From Sphingobacteriaceae bacterium (GTDB taxonomy: Bacteria; Bacteroidota; Bacteroidia; B-17B0; Aurantibacillaceae), in NCBI GenBank assembly GCA_016715905.1, contig JADJXI010000017.1, positions 434,001 through 498,000 on the forward strand: a DNA stretch of 64,000 nucleotides, written 5' to 3'. How positions within the stretch are numbered: the first letter of the stretch is position 1; each line of letters starts with the position of its first letter. The notes under the pieces are model-generated. The model was not told the DNA's origin and did not search any database. It was given only the letters and a program-made list of their open reading frames with translations. The position numbers were made by a program, and so were the translations under genes. This document shows positions 9,523 to 18,292 of this stretch, piece by piece.

Positions 9523-10440
9523 TTAGAAATATCTTGGAGATTTAATTTTTCCCTCTGGTTTTTTTATCACATCATATCGAAGAACTATTTCGTGACTTCC
9601 GGAATTATATCGGCCGGTAGTATTTGCAAATGACCAGTCAAAAGAATAGCCAATGAAAAACTGTTTGTGAGCCTGAATTCCTAACAAAGCCCCCAGCGCA
9701 TCTCCGGTTCTGTACATTAAGCCTAAATGCAATTTATCATTTATAATAAATACAGAGGTAAGATCTGCTTCTACCGGTGCGCCAAATGTTGTTTTTACAA
9801 ATGCTGTTTGCTTCAGCAAAATACTTTTATTGATATCTAATACATATCCTGTAATCAGAAAATAATGCCTTTGCTCTTTCGAGAGAACAGCTGAAGAAGT
9901 GCCTAATTTGTTTTCTATTAAACGTGGAGATGAAATTCCAACATAGAATTTTTTGGTAGAATAATAAATTCCTGTACCGGCATTAGGAAGGATGGACTGA
10001 ACATTATTAGAAAAAGCCTGATCGTTTTGAACATCTAATTTAAGTGAAGAGACATTGTTTCTGAAAATGTTAACCATCCCTTTTAGTCCTACGGAAAGTT
10101 TAGCTTTTTTATTGAGTTTTAAATGATAAGCAGCATCAAGAGCAATCCAACTGCTTTTTGTAGGACCAATTTGATCATTAATAATACTCAATCCCATACC
10201 CAATTTTTCAGAATGAATTGGGCTATGTAAAGTAAACGATTGATCTATTGGCGCCCCTTCAAAGCTTACCCACTGTGAACGATGTATGCCGGTAAATGTA
10301 AGATTGTTTCTTGTTCCGGCATAAGCTGGATTTAACCATAATGTATTAAACATATAATGGGTAAACATGGGGTCTTGTTGTGAAACCATTACCAATCGAA
10401 ATGAAACAAGAACAATAACTAAAATAAACTTTTTAATCAT
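9523..10440 (-). CDS. PorP/SprF family type IX secretion outer-membrane protein
   Basis: 305 residues with a signal peptide. The family opening 'QQDPMFTHYMFNTLWLNPAYAGTRNNLTFTG' motif is clear (residues ~20-48), followed by amphipathic strands of a 14-stranded-type barrel ending in 'EIVLRYDV'. PorP/SprF proteins partner with cargo that carries a type-B (CHU_C) C-terminal signal. SprF of Flavobacterium johnsoniae is needed for SprB export. The ATG overlaps the stop of the upstream type-B adhesin by 4 nt (ATGA), which argues for dedicated pairing with that cargo. Confidence 0.92.
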   Translation of the reverse strand: MIKKFILVIVLVSFRLVMVSQQDPMFTHYMFNTLWLNPAYAGTRNNLTFTGIHRSQWVSFEGAPIDQSFTLHSPIHSEKLGMGLSIINDQIGPTKSSWIALDAAYHLKLNKKAKLSVGLKGMVNIFRNNVSSLKLDVQNDQAFSNNVQSILPNAGTGIYYSTKKFYVGISSPRLIENKLGTSSAVLSKEQRHYFLITGYVLDINKSILLKQTAFVKTTFGAPVEADLTSVFIINDKLHLGLMYRTGDALGALLGIQAHKQFFIGYSFDWSFANTTGRYNSGSHEIVLRYDVIKKPEGKIKSPRYF

Positions 10441-13400
10441 TTGGTTAAACCCCTATTTAAATATAAAAATCCTTTAAAAGTTTTATTTACTTTTTTCAAG
10501 TGTAAAATGTAATAATATGTCCCCTCCGGCAAATCGTTTCCTCCCAACAATATTCCTTCAACTGTTTTTCCGTCCCACGAATTATCGTAACTTATTTTTG
10601 AATACACTTTATTTCCCCAACGATTTAATACGATAAATTCATTATCAGGATAAAATTGAATTCCCCTTATCACAAACAAGTCGTTTACGTTATCTGCATT
10701 CGGAGAAAACCCTTGAGGGATGAAGAAATCAATTAATACTTGAAATACGGTGGGAATACTTTCATTTATTTCTTGAGGATTGCCATCTCCATCTGGATCC
10801 GGATCATCTCCGTTTGTTGAAATATCTGTTCCTGAAAATCCACCTGTAGGTTGAGAAGTTGCATAGGCAATGGCAGAATTTGTGTAAGACTCAATTCCAT
10901 TTGGAGAAAATTTAATACGTAATGAAATAGTATCACTTTGCCCCGGCAACAACGAACTAGTAGAGCTTATTAATAACTCGGTATTGTTTCCATTCCCACT
11001 GAAATTCGGATTAGGAGTAAGAATATTGGCTAAACAAATGGGAGGCGAAATTAATGTGTATGTAGACGGAAGTGGAAAGACTTTATCTAACGTATCAAAA
11101 ACTTGAATATTATAAATATTAAAAGTGGCAAAGTTTTTAACTGTAAATTTAAAATCTACGGCATAATCTTCACCGGGCAATATCAGCGGTTCTGATGCTT
11201 TTTTAGATAAACCTACGGGTATAGTTAGCGTACAATTATTCACAATAATTTCTAAAGTTTTGGAGTCTGAACAACCAAATATATTGTATCCTGTAACTGT
11301 ATAAATTCCGCCAGACAATATGAAAGCAGTCACGCTACTTCCACCTAATACTAACGGACTCCAGTTGTATGTAGTTCCTCCAGATGCAGTAAATGTGACG
11401 GGAGCTCCTGAGCAGATCACACTGGGTGTTGCGCCGGCTGTTATTGTTGGGTTGGGATGAACAATTATTTCAACTGTAGCTGTACCAACACAGCCAATAG
11501 CATCAGTACCGCTAACTGTATAAATCGCGTTTCCAACAGGGGGGCTGACGACTAGTGTTGAACCATTTTGCCCACCCGGTGACCAAGTATAAGTGACCCC
11601 ACCCAATGCAGTTAGAGTGCTAGATTGTCCATCACATAATACTGAAGGATTAGCTACAACACTTATATCAGGCCCAACAAGAACCAATACAGTAGTAAAA
11701 TTTGAACAACCAAATGAATTTGTACCAACAACTGTATAAAGTGTAGTAACGCTTGGTGAAACAACAATAGTAGAGCCAGATTGACCCGTAGGAAACCAAA
11801 CATAAGTGCTGGCACCTCCGGCTGATAAGGTGCTTGTACTTCCTCTACAAATTGCACTTGGGTTTGCAACTGCCGTAATGGTTGGTACAGGATAAACCGT
11901 AACCTGAACAGTTGTAGTGTCAGTACATCCGGCAATATTATAGCCAACCACAGTGTAAATAGTGGTAACGCTTGGAGAAACAGTAACAGTAAAGTCAGCA
12001 ATATTTAAAGGAGGTAACCAATAATATCCCGAAGCCCCGAATGCTGTTAATGTACTTACGCTTCCCGGACAAATGCCTGTAGGGGAGGCAATAGCAGTAA
12101 TGGTTGGATTAGGAACCACTGATACGCAGACATTAGTGAAACCGACACAACCGGATATATGCGTTCCGGCAACATTAAAACATGTAGAAACAGAGGGTGT
12201 AATTGCTACAGTGGGACTCACAATATTTCCGGGGGTCCATGTATAAGAAACCCCTCCAAATGCGGTGAGTGTACTGCTTTGGCCTAAACAAACAATAGAA
12301 GGGAACGCAGTGATTGTGGGAATAAACACAGAAAGTACGGTTACAACCGAATTTGTACAGCCAAAAGCATTGGTGCCAATAACGGTGTAAATAGTTGTTC
12401 CAAAAGGGGTAACGGTGTGTGTTGGACCGACAAGCCCTCCTGGAAACCAAGTATAAGATAATGCGCCACTTGCACTAACCGTTCCGGTGCCTCCGGCACA
12501 TATTAACGTTGGACCCGAAACTGCAGTGAGTGTAGGTAATGGATTTACTACAACCATCACCGTTTTTGACGCAGAACATACCTGAATATTACCTGAAACA
12601 GTATAAACAATAGTTGCACCCGGTGTAACGGTTTGCACGGGACCTAATAAATTTCCGGGTTGCCAGGTGTAAGTGTTTGCGCCGGTTGCTGTAAGCACAG
12701 CGGTATTTCCTATGCAAATTACAGAAGGGGTTGCCTCTGCGCCTAATAATACCTCTATAACGGTTGCCGAAGAGGCAGCGGCGGTGTTATTGGCAATTGC
12801 GCATTCCATCGATTGGGAAGTAGCAGTACCCGAAAAAGCCGATATGTTTGTTAAGGTAATAATTCCTGATATAGTAAGGGTTGCGCTTCCAAAAGGATTC
12901 AGCGAAGGAATAGTCCAAAGAGGAGAAATAAAAGTGCCCGAACTGGGATTAGTAAGTGTGAAATTAACACCGGATGGAGTGGGAATATTTACACTTACAT
13001 TACTAGCCGCATTGCAAGACATATTTGAAATAACAACAGTGTATGTTTTTAAGCCCCCTAAGCAAATTGGCGGCGAATTACCTGAAATACTTAACGCCAA
13101 ATTTACTTTAGCTGAATTGTTTGGATAAACAACATTATTTATTATTGTTCCGTTTGCGCCTTGCGTAGCTCCATTGGGAATGAATTCACTTAAGCTTGGA
13201 GAAGTAGTTGTTCCGTTTGTTCCACCATTTACATTTCTGCTTACTCCGGTTGTGGTAGTTAAAATATATCCACCACCACCACCACCACCAGGACCGTTAG
13301 TTTCTGCAGCTGTTGCAGGATGATTTCCTCCCGTTCCTCCATTTGCATTAACAGTTATTCCAGAAATTGAAGCGCCGGAATATAAAATGACAGACCCGCC

Positions 13401-14690
13401 ACCGCCACCGCCACCGGCACCATCTGTAAAAGGGGAGATAGTAGGTAAGCCATTATCGCCGTTCGCTTCAATTATGCCACTTCCCGTAATTCCTCCATCT
13501 GATGTAAAATAAATTATTCCGCCTCCATTAGCTGCATTTTGACTAAATCCATCGTCGCTATGTCCGGCACCACCTCCGCCACCCATGAAAAGTTTTGAAT
13601 TCCCGGCGAAGTCCAATGGTTTTCCCCCATATCCACCAATATTATTTCTATTATCACCTAACCAGGCTACATTACCCGGGCCTTGTGCTGTTGCATCACC
13701 GTTTGCTGTAGATTGGGAGTATCCGCCACGTCCGCCCCCGGGCGATGAACTTCCTGCAAAACCAGGCGATTCTAAATTCCAACAATTTGTCCAAGCCGGA
13801 ATAGCATTATTTGGAATTCCGTTGCCAGTATAACCTAAAAGTAGTCCGGCATTAGAACCACCCCCGCCCCCGGAATTATTAGAATTTCCTCCACCTCCGC
13901 CGTTTGCAGGCGCACCCCGCGCATATCTCCCTCCTAACAAATCATAATCGGATTGATTTCCAACTACACTTTCACCTTTTTCGCCACCGTTGTTTCCAAA
14001 TGGGCTTACAAAATTAAAAACTGAAGAAAGGGAGGAGTTTGTTACAGCTGAACCGCCTCTGAAACCTTGTCCCGTTGCAGAAACAGTTCCGTTTATTATT
14101 ACTGTACCTGATGTTTCTATGGCAACTATACCCCCATTATTTGCTACTTGACCCCATGGCCTTGATGTTAGCGATGCTCCTGCATTAATAGTAAGATTTG
14201 TGAATCTTGGAATTCGGACTACTTGAACTCTTTGTGTGTTACTTACAATGTAATTGTTTACAAGTTGGCATTGATTAGCTAAAGTTATAGTGTTGCCGTT
14301 AATTGATCCTGTTTCAATTAACTCATAATCACCAACACCATTATAAGAAAATATTGTTCCGTAAGAATTAATATTAAAACTTGACATTCCTGCACCTTGA
14401 CATTTGATAATCATTAATAAATCACAATTCGCCAAAGCACTTTCGCCATAAGGATTGTTTTGTGGACCAGGAATAGCAGCGCCATCTAAATCATTAACGT
14501 TTGTAATAACGATAGATGTGCCACCACTAATAGCACTGATTGCAAGGTTGGTATATCTATTATAAATTACACCGTTGAGATTAATTACATTGGGCCCATC
14601 TTTCCCCTTTTGCGCGATAGTATAGTGGGTTGTGGAAAATTGGATAATTAAAAAAAAGATCAATTTTATTTTCCTAAAATGAAACAACAT
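10437..14690 (-). CDS. large surface adhesin with Ig-like repeats and type IX secretion type-B sorting domain
   Basis: About 1417 residues from the ATG at 14690. An in-frame ATG at 14738 exists, but the signal peptide 'MLFHFRKIKLIFFLIIQF...IAQ' begins at 14690. Regions: N-terminal beta-helix-like part; glycine-rich blocks (~257-473); a DUF11-like domain (~530-645); seven ~71-residue Ig/PKD-like repeats (~651-1149); a second DUF11-like domain; and a C-terminal CHU_C gliding-motility-type signal (last ~95 residues, 'PQGFSPNADNVNDLFVI', 'NRWGNKVY', 'LPEGTYYY'). It is exported by the type IX system and followed by its probable SprF and PorE-like partners. A role in adhesion or gliding is inferred. 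Confidence 0.9.
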   Translation of the reverse strand: MLFHFRKIKLIFFLIIQFSTTHYTIAQKGKDGPNVINLNGVIYNRYTNLAISAISGGTSIVITNVNDLDGAAIPGPQNNPYGESALANCDLLMIIKCQGAGMSSFNINSYGTIFSYNGVGDYELIETGSINGNTITLANQCQLVNNYIVSNTQRVQVVRIPRFTNLTINAGASLTSRPWGQVANNGGIVAIETSGTVIINGTVSATGQGFRGGSAVTNSSLSSVFNFVSPFGNNGGEKGESVVGNQSDYDLLGGRYARGAPANGGGGGNSNNSGGGGGSNAGLLLGYTGNGIPNNAIPAWTNCWNLESPGFAGSSSPGGGRGGYSQSTANGDATAQGPGNVAWLGDNRNNIGGYGGKPLDFAGNSKLFMGGGGGAGHSDDGFSQNAANGGGIIYFTSDGGITGSGIIEANGDNGLPTISPFTDGAGGGGGGGSVILYSGASISGITVNANGGTGGNHPATAAETNGPGGGGGGGYILTTTTGVSRNVNGGTNGTTTSPSLSEFIPNGATQGANGTIINNVVYPNNSAKVNLALSISGNSPPICLGGLKTYTVVISNMSCNAASNVSVNIPTPSGVNFTLTNPSSGTFISPLWTIPSLNPFGSATLTISGIITLTNISAFSGTATSQSMECAIANNTAAASSATVIEVLLGAEATPSVICIGNTAVLTATGANTYTWQPGNLLGPVQTVTPGATIVYTVSGNIQVCSASKTVMVVVNPLPTLTAVSGPTLICAGGTGTVSASGALSYTWFPGGLVGPTHTVTPFGTTIYTVIGTNAFGCTNSVVTVLSVFIPTITAFPSIVCLGQSSTLTAFGGVSYTWTPGNIVSPTVAITPSVSTCFNVAGTHISGCVGFTNVCVSVVPNPTITAIASPTGICPGSVSTLTAFGASGYYWLPPLNIADFTVTVSPSVTTIYTVVGYNIAGCTDTTTVQVTVYPVPTITAVANPSAICRGSTSTLSAGGASTYVWFPTGQSGSTIVVSPSVTTLYTVVGTNSFGCSNFTTVLVLVGPDISVVANPSVLCDGQSSTLTALGGVTYTWSPGGQNGSTLVVSPPVGNAIYTVSGTDAIGCVGTATVEIIVHPNPTITAGATPSVICSGAPVTFTASGGTTYNWSPLVLGGSSVTAFILSGGIYTVTGYNIFGCSDSKTLEIIVNNCTLTIPVGLSKKASEPLILPGEDYAVDFKFTVKNFATFNIYNIQVFDTLDKVFPLPSTYTLISPPICLANILTPNPNFSGNGNNTELLISSTSSLLPGQSDTISLRIKFSPNGIESYTNSAIAYATSQPTGGFSGTDISTNGDDPDPDGDGNPQEINESIPTVFQVLIDFFIPQGFSPNADNVNDLFVIRGIQFYPDNEFIVLNRWGNKVYSKISYDNSWDGKTVEGILLGGNDLPEGTYYYILHLKKVNKTFKGFLYLNRGLTK
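11243..12740 (-). repeat. seven tandem Ig/PKD-like repeats within the adhesin gene
   Basis: Seven units of about 70-75 residues follow each other. Each has the pattern P-x-I-C-x-G, T-L-T-A-x-G-(A/G)-x-x-Y-x-W-x-P, then S-P-S-V-T-T-x-Y-T-V-x-G, then G-C-x-x-x-x-x-V-x-V. The two cysteines per unit probably form a disulfide in the exported protein. Units differ at many positions, so this is old protein-level duplication and not a recent exact DNA repeat. Confidence 0.85.
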
Positions 14691-14864
14691 AAGATGATAA
14701 TATTTTAGAAAAAGTGTTTGATAACATAAAAATAGCAAAAAAACTCTATTTTTATTCTATAAAAAGTAATTTTAATGGTTAAAGCGAAAAAAAAACTGTT
14801 TAAAACATTTAACGCCGTTCTTATAATTAAAATACTAAATTAGGCCGTTCAAAAATGAAAAGAT

Positions 14865-16043
14865 ATGAAAGAAGTATATATAGTTTCAGCTGTTAGAACA
14901 GCTATGGGCTCGTTTGGTGGAACTCTTGCTGCTACCTCAGCCACACAATTAGGAGCAGCTGCCATTAAAGGCGCTCTCGATAAAATTAAATTAAACCCAA
15001 ATGAGGTTACAGAAGTATTTATGGGGTCGGTTTTACAGGCAAATCTTGGTCAGGCCCCGGCCCGGCAAGCTGCTAAATTTGCAGGATTACCGGACAATGT
15101 TAATTGCACAACTGTAAATAAAGTTTGCGCGAGCGGTATGAAATCAATTGCGCTAGCGGCACAAAGTATTATGTTAGGAGATAATGATTGCGTTGTTGCA
15201 GGAGGAATGGAGAACATGAGTTCGGTTCCTTTTTATTCGGATAGCACAAGATGGGGAGCAAAATACGGAAATGTAACATTAACGGACGGCTTAGCGAAAG
15301 ATGGACTAATAGATGTATATGGTAATGTTCCTATGGGAAACTGCGCTGAACTGTGTGCTAAGGAACATAAAATTTCAAGAGAAGATCAAGATGCTTTTGC
15401 CATTGAATCGTATAAAAGATCCGCAGCAGCGTGGAGTGCAGGAAAATTTAAAGACGAAGTAATTCCGGTAACTATTAAAACAAAAAAAGGTGATGTTGTT
15501 TTTGCAGAGGATGAAGAATATAAAAGTGTAAACTTTGAAAAAATTCCGGGATTAAAACCTGTGTTTCAAAAAGACGGAACCGTTACAGCAGCCAACGCCA
15601 GTACAATGAATGATGGTGCTGCCGCTGTTATTCTTATGAGCAAAGAAAAAGCAGATGCATTAAGCATTAAACCTTTAGCTAAAATAAAGAGCTTTGCCGA
15701 TGCTGAACAAGCCCCTGAATGGTTTACCACAACGCCGAGTCTTGCTGTTCCAAAAGCCGTTGCTAAAGCGGGTTTAAAGATGGAAGACATTTCTTATTTT
15801 GAATTAAACGAAGCGTTTAGTGTGGTTGGTATTGCAAATACTAAACTAATGAAACTCGATGCGGCTAAAGTGAATGTAAACGGAGGCGCCGTTTCTCTTG
15901 GTCATCCATTAGGAGCCAGCGGTGCCAGAATTATTGTAACTTTAATCCATGTTCTTCAACAAAATAAAGCCAAATATGGTGCGGCGGGTATTTGCAATGG
16001 GGGTGGTGGTGCCAGTGCAATGGTAATTGAATTATGTAATTAA
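14865..16043 (+). CDS. acetyl-CoA C-acyltransferase (thiolase)
   Basis: 392 residues, the normal length for type II biosynthetic thiolases (AtoB/PhaA) that condense two acetyl-CoA or cleave acetoacetyl-CoA. The nucleophile is Cys88 in 'NKVCASGMKS'. 'NEAFSVV' precedes the His of 'GGAVSLGHPLGASGAR' (~348), and the second active-site Cys lies in 'GICNGGGGASA' (~378). Length and the 'NEAF' motif favour acetoacetyl-CoA thiolase over the long-chain FadA type. gcvT follows 11 nt downstream on the same strand; no shared pathway is evident. Confidence 0.92.
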   Translation: MKEVYIVSAVRTAMGSFGGTLAATSATQLGAAAIKGALDKIKLNPNEVTEVFMGSVLQANLGQAPARQAAKFAGLPDNVNCTTVNKVCASGMKSIALAAQSIMLGDNDCVVAGGMENMSSVPFYSDSTRWGAKYGNVTLTDGLAKDGLIDVYGNVPMGNCAELCAKEHKISREDQDAFAIESYKRSAAAWSAGKFKDEVIPVTIKTKKGDVVFAEDEEYKSVNFEKIPGLKPVFQKDGTVTAANASTMNDGAAAVILMSKEKADALSIKPLAKIKSFADAEQAPEWFTTTPSLAVPKAVAKAGLKMEDISYFELNEAFSVVGIANTKLMKLDAAKVNVNGGAVSLGHPLGASGARIIVTLIHVLQQNKAKYGAAGICNGGGGASAMVIELCN

Positions 16044-16054
16044 AATATTAAAAT

Positions 16055-17158
16055 ATGACAACATCAGCAGAAACAATGAAAACAACGGCGCTAACTAATA
16101 AACACATTGCATTGGGTGCAAAAATGGTTCCGTTCGCCGGATATAATATGCCGGTTTCTTACGCAGGATTAAATGAAGAACATCTAACGGTTCGCGGAGG
16201 TGTTGGTGTGTTTGATGTTAGTCATATGGGAGAATTTCGACTTAAGGGAAGTAAAGCATTGGATTTAATCCAAAAGGTAACGTCAAACGATGCGGCTAAA
16301 TTAGAGGATGGAAAAGTTCAATATTCATGCCTGCCTAACGAAAATGGCGGCATTGTAGATGATTTATTAGTTTATCGTTTTAAGGAAGACGAGTATTATT
16401 TAGTAGTAAATGCATCTAATATTGAAAAAGATTGGAACTGGATTTCTAAGTTTAACTCTTTTGGTGTGGAAATGACTAACCTTTCTGAAGAGATGAGTTT
16501 ACTTGCAGTGCAAGGTCCAAATGCTATAAAAACTTTACAAAAGTTAACCCAAGTGGATTTATCGCAAATGGAATATTACACTTTTAAAGTTGGACAAATG
16601 GCCGGAGTAAATGATGTTATTATTTCAAATACCGGTTACACCGGAGCGGGTGGATTTGAAATTTATATTTTGAATAAAGATGCAGAGAAAATGTGGGACG
16701 CAATTTTTGAAGCTGGAAAAGAATTTAATATTAAACCAATCGGGCTTGGAGCAAGAGATACGCTAAGACTTGAAATGGGATTTTGCTTGTACGGAAATGA
16801 TATTGATGATACCACATCTCCTATAGAGGCTGGTTTAGGTTGGATAACCAAGTTTACCAAGGACTTCACGAATAGAGCCGCTATAGAATCACAAAAAACG
16901 AATGGCGTAAGTAAAAAACTGGTTGGTTTTGAAATGATTGAAAGAGGAATTCCTCGCCATGATTATCCTATCGCTGATGCAAGTGGCAATATTATAGGTA
17001 AAGTTACCTCCGGTACTCAATCTCCAAGTTTAAATAAAGCCATAGGCATGGGATATGTAACTACCTCATTATCAAAGCCTGATACTGAAATCTTTGTTAT
17101 TATTCGCGAAAAACCGATAAAGGCCAAAGTTGTTAAAATCCCGTTTTTAAAGAAATAG
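16055..17158 (+). CDS. gcvT: glycine cleavage system T protein (aminomethyltransferase)
   Basis: 367 residues. GcvT transfers the methylene of the lipoyl-H-protein intermediate to tetrahydrofolate and releases ammonia. Family features are 'MVPFAGYNMPVSY', 'GVFDVSHMGE' near the N-terminus, 'GYTGAGGFEI' (folate site region) and 'LGARDTLRLEMGFCLYG' in the middle, and a C-terminal 'GKVTSGTQSPSL' barrel. Family N-termini usually start at the in-frame ATG at 16076 (MKTTALTNKH), so the first seven residues may not be translated. gcvH and gcvP are not in the window. Confidence 0.93.
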   Translation: MTTSAETMKTTALTNKHIALGAKMVPFAGYNMPVSYAGLNEEHLTVRGGVGVFDVSHMGEFRLKGSKALDLIQKVTSNDAAKLEDGKVQYSCLPNENGGIVDDLLVYRFKEDEYYLVVNASNIEKDWNWISKFNSFGVEMTNLSEEMSLLAVQGPNAIKTLQKLTQVDLSQMEYYTFKVGQMAGVNDVIISNTGYTGAGGFEIYILNKDAEKMWDAIFEAGKEFNIKPIGLGARDTLRLEMGFCLYGNDIDDTTSPIEAGLGWITKFTKDFTNRAAIESQKTNGVSKKLVGFEMIERGIPRHDYPIADASGNIIGKVTSGTQSPSLNKAIGMGYVTTSLSKPDTEIFVIIREKPIKAKVVKIPFLKK

Positions 17159-17216
17159 GGGCTTAATTTATTTTAACGAATAATAAGGCACTTTAGGTGT
17201 AACCTTTCAATTTATT

Positions 17217-17241
17217 GGGCGTAAAAGTATTACATACGCCC
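17217..17241. other. hairpin after gcvT, possible terminator
   Basis: GGGCGTA (17217-17223) and TACGCCC (17235-17241) form a perfect 7-bp stem with an 11-nt loop, 58 nt after the gcvT stop. No T-tract follows on the plus strand, so it is at best a weak terminator. Confidence 0.35.
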
Positions 17242-17314
17242 TATTTCGGCTACCTGTTAATCGACAAAAACAGAAGAGTAATCTAAAAGCAGAATCAAGG
17301 GAGTATTATATTTT

Positions 17315-17322
17315 TAACTTTG
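17315..17322 (+). promoter_or_regulatory. -7 element TAACTTTG before the MORN-type repeat gene
   Basis: TAACTTTG is an exact TAnnTTTG match ending 7 nt before the ATG at 17330, the same arrangement as at lptB. No TTG lies at -33. Confidence 0.5.
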
Positions 17323-17329
17323 ATTAGTC

Positions 17330-18229
17330 ATGAAAAGAGTTTTATGCATATTGATAACTTTAATTGGGTCTGCTTTGTTTGCACAATCACAAACATCAGA
17401 GATAATTAATGGTGATACATGCAACAGAATTGATGCCGACGGTAAAAAGCAAGGTAAATGGATATTGTTAGGCAAACATAAACCATCCGCCACGTGTTTT
17501 AAACCCGAACAAGAAATTGAAAAAGGAGAATATTTGGATAACAGAAAAACAGGCATTTGGGTTGAATATTATTGCAACGGCAATTTAAAGAACAAACTTA
17601 CTTTCGCAAACGGCAGACCTGATGGTTATGCCATCATGTACCATGAAAACGGAAAAATTTCTGAAGAAGGTAATTGGAAAATTAGCAAATGGGTAGGTAA
17701 TTATAAATTATATTACCCAAATGGTGTAGTTCAGCATGAGTTTGTGTTTAACCAATCCGGTAAACGTGAAGGAAATCAAAAATACTTTTATGAAAATGGT
17801 CAAATGGCCATTGAAGGTAATTTTGTGAATGGACGCGAAAACGGATTAATTAAGGAATTTCATGAAAACGGCGATTTAAAAGCGGAAAAGAATTTTGCTG
17901 AAGGTGATGTAGATGTTGCTTCCATTAAAACATACGAGCCTAAAAAACCAATAGTAAAAACGGACAAACCATTAGATAATGCGCCAAAAATTATGGTGGG
18001 TAAGGATGAAGCCCCAAATGAAGCGGAAAAAAAGGGGAAAGGCCCAATGGTATTAAATGGAATGCACACCTTATATAATAAAAACAAACAGATTACTAAA
18101 GACGGAAACTTTGTGAATAATACGTTCATGGATGGTAAAGCTTACTTTTATAATGATAATGGCATACTCACGAGAATAGCTGTTTATAAAAACGGCGCAT
18201 ACATTGGCGATACACAAGTCGAAAAATAA
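17330..18229 (+). CDS. secreted MORN/YwqK-type repeat protein
   Basis: 299 residues with a signal peptide ('MKRVLCILITLIGSALFAQ'). It contains tandem ~22-residue repeats of the form G-x-W-x-x-Y-Y-x-N-G-x-x-x-x-E-x-x-F, the MORN_2 pattern often annotated as 'YwqK family antitoxin'. A Lys/Pro-rich linker (~200-245) separates the main block from one terminal repeat. The antitoxin label comes from a Bacillus protein and says little here; in Bacteroidota these are exported proteins of unknown role. A clear intrinsic terminator follows the stop. Confidence 0.75.
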   Translation: MKRVLCILITLIGSALFAQSQTSEIINGDTCNRIDADGKKQGKWILLGKHKPSATCFKPEQEIEKGEYLDNRKTGIWVEYYCNGNLKNKLTFANGRPDGYAIMYHENGKISEEGNWKISKWVGNYKLYYPNGVVQHEFVFNQSGKREGNQKYFYENGQMAIEGNFVNGRENGLIKEFHENGDLKAEKNFAEGDVDVASIKTYEPKKPIVKTDKPLDNAPKIMVGKDEAPNEAEKKGKGPMVLNGMHTLYNKNKQITKDGNFVNNTFMDGKAYFYNDNGILTRIAVYKNGAYIGDTQVEK

Positions 18230-18235
18230 GAAAGG

Positions 18236-18258
18236 AACCCGCAGATGCGGGTTTTTTT
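18236..18258 (+). terminator. intrinsic terminator after the MORN-type repeat gene
   Basis: AACCCGC and GCGGGTT form a 7-bp stem around the 4-nt loop AGAT, followed directly by a run of seven T. It starts 6 nt after the stop codon and insulates the patatin gene at 18293. Confidence 0.88.
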
Positions 18259-18292
18259 AATCTTAAAAAAGTATTTTCCTTAAATTTAAAAA

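Noticed and set aside
11243..12740. Regular ~210-bp periodicity considered as a DNA repeat array
   Set aside because: It is protein-level repetition of Ig-like domains in one continuous coding frame.
12673..13833. Plus-strand open frames opposite the adhesin gene
   Set aside because: They are shadows created by the biased codons of Gly/Thr/Val-rich repeats on the minus strand.
17217..17241. Hairpin after gcvT as a riboswitch or ncRNA
   Set aside because: Only one 7-bp stem with no conserved flanking structure, and it lies after gcvT and not before it, so a glycine riboswitch is not supported.
17330..18229. 'YwqK antitoxin' reading of the MORN-type proteins
   Set aside because: They carry signal peptides or lipoboxes and have no toxin gene beside them.
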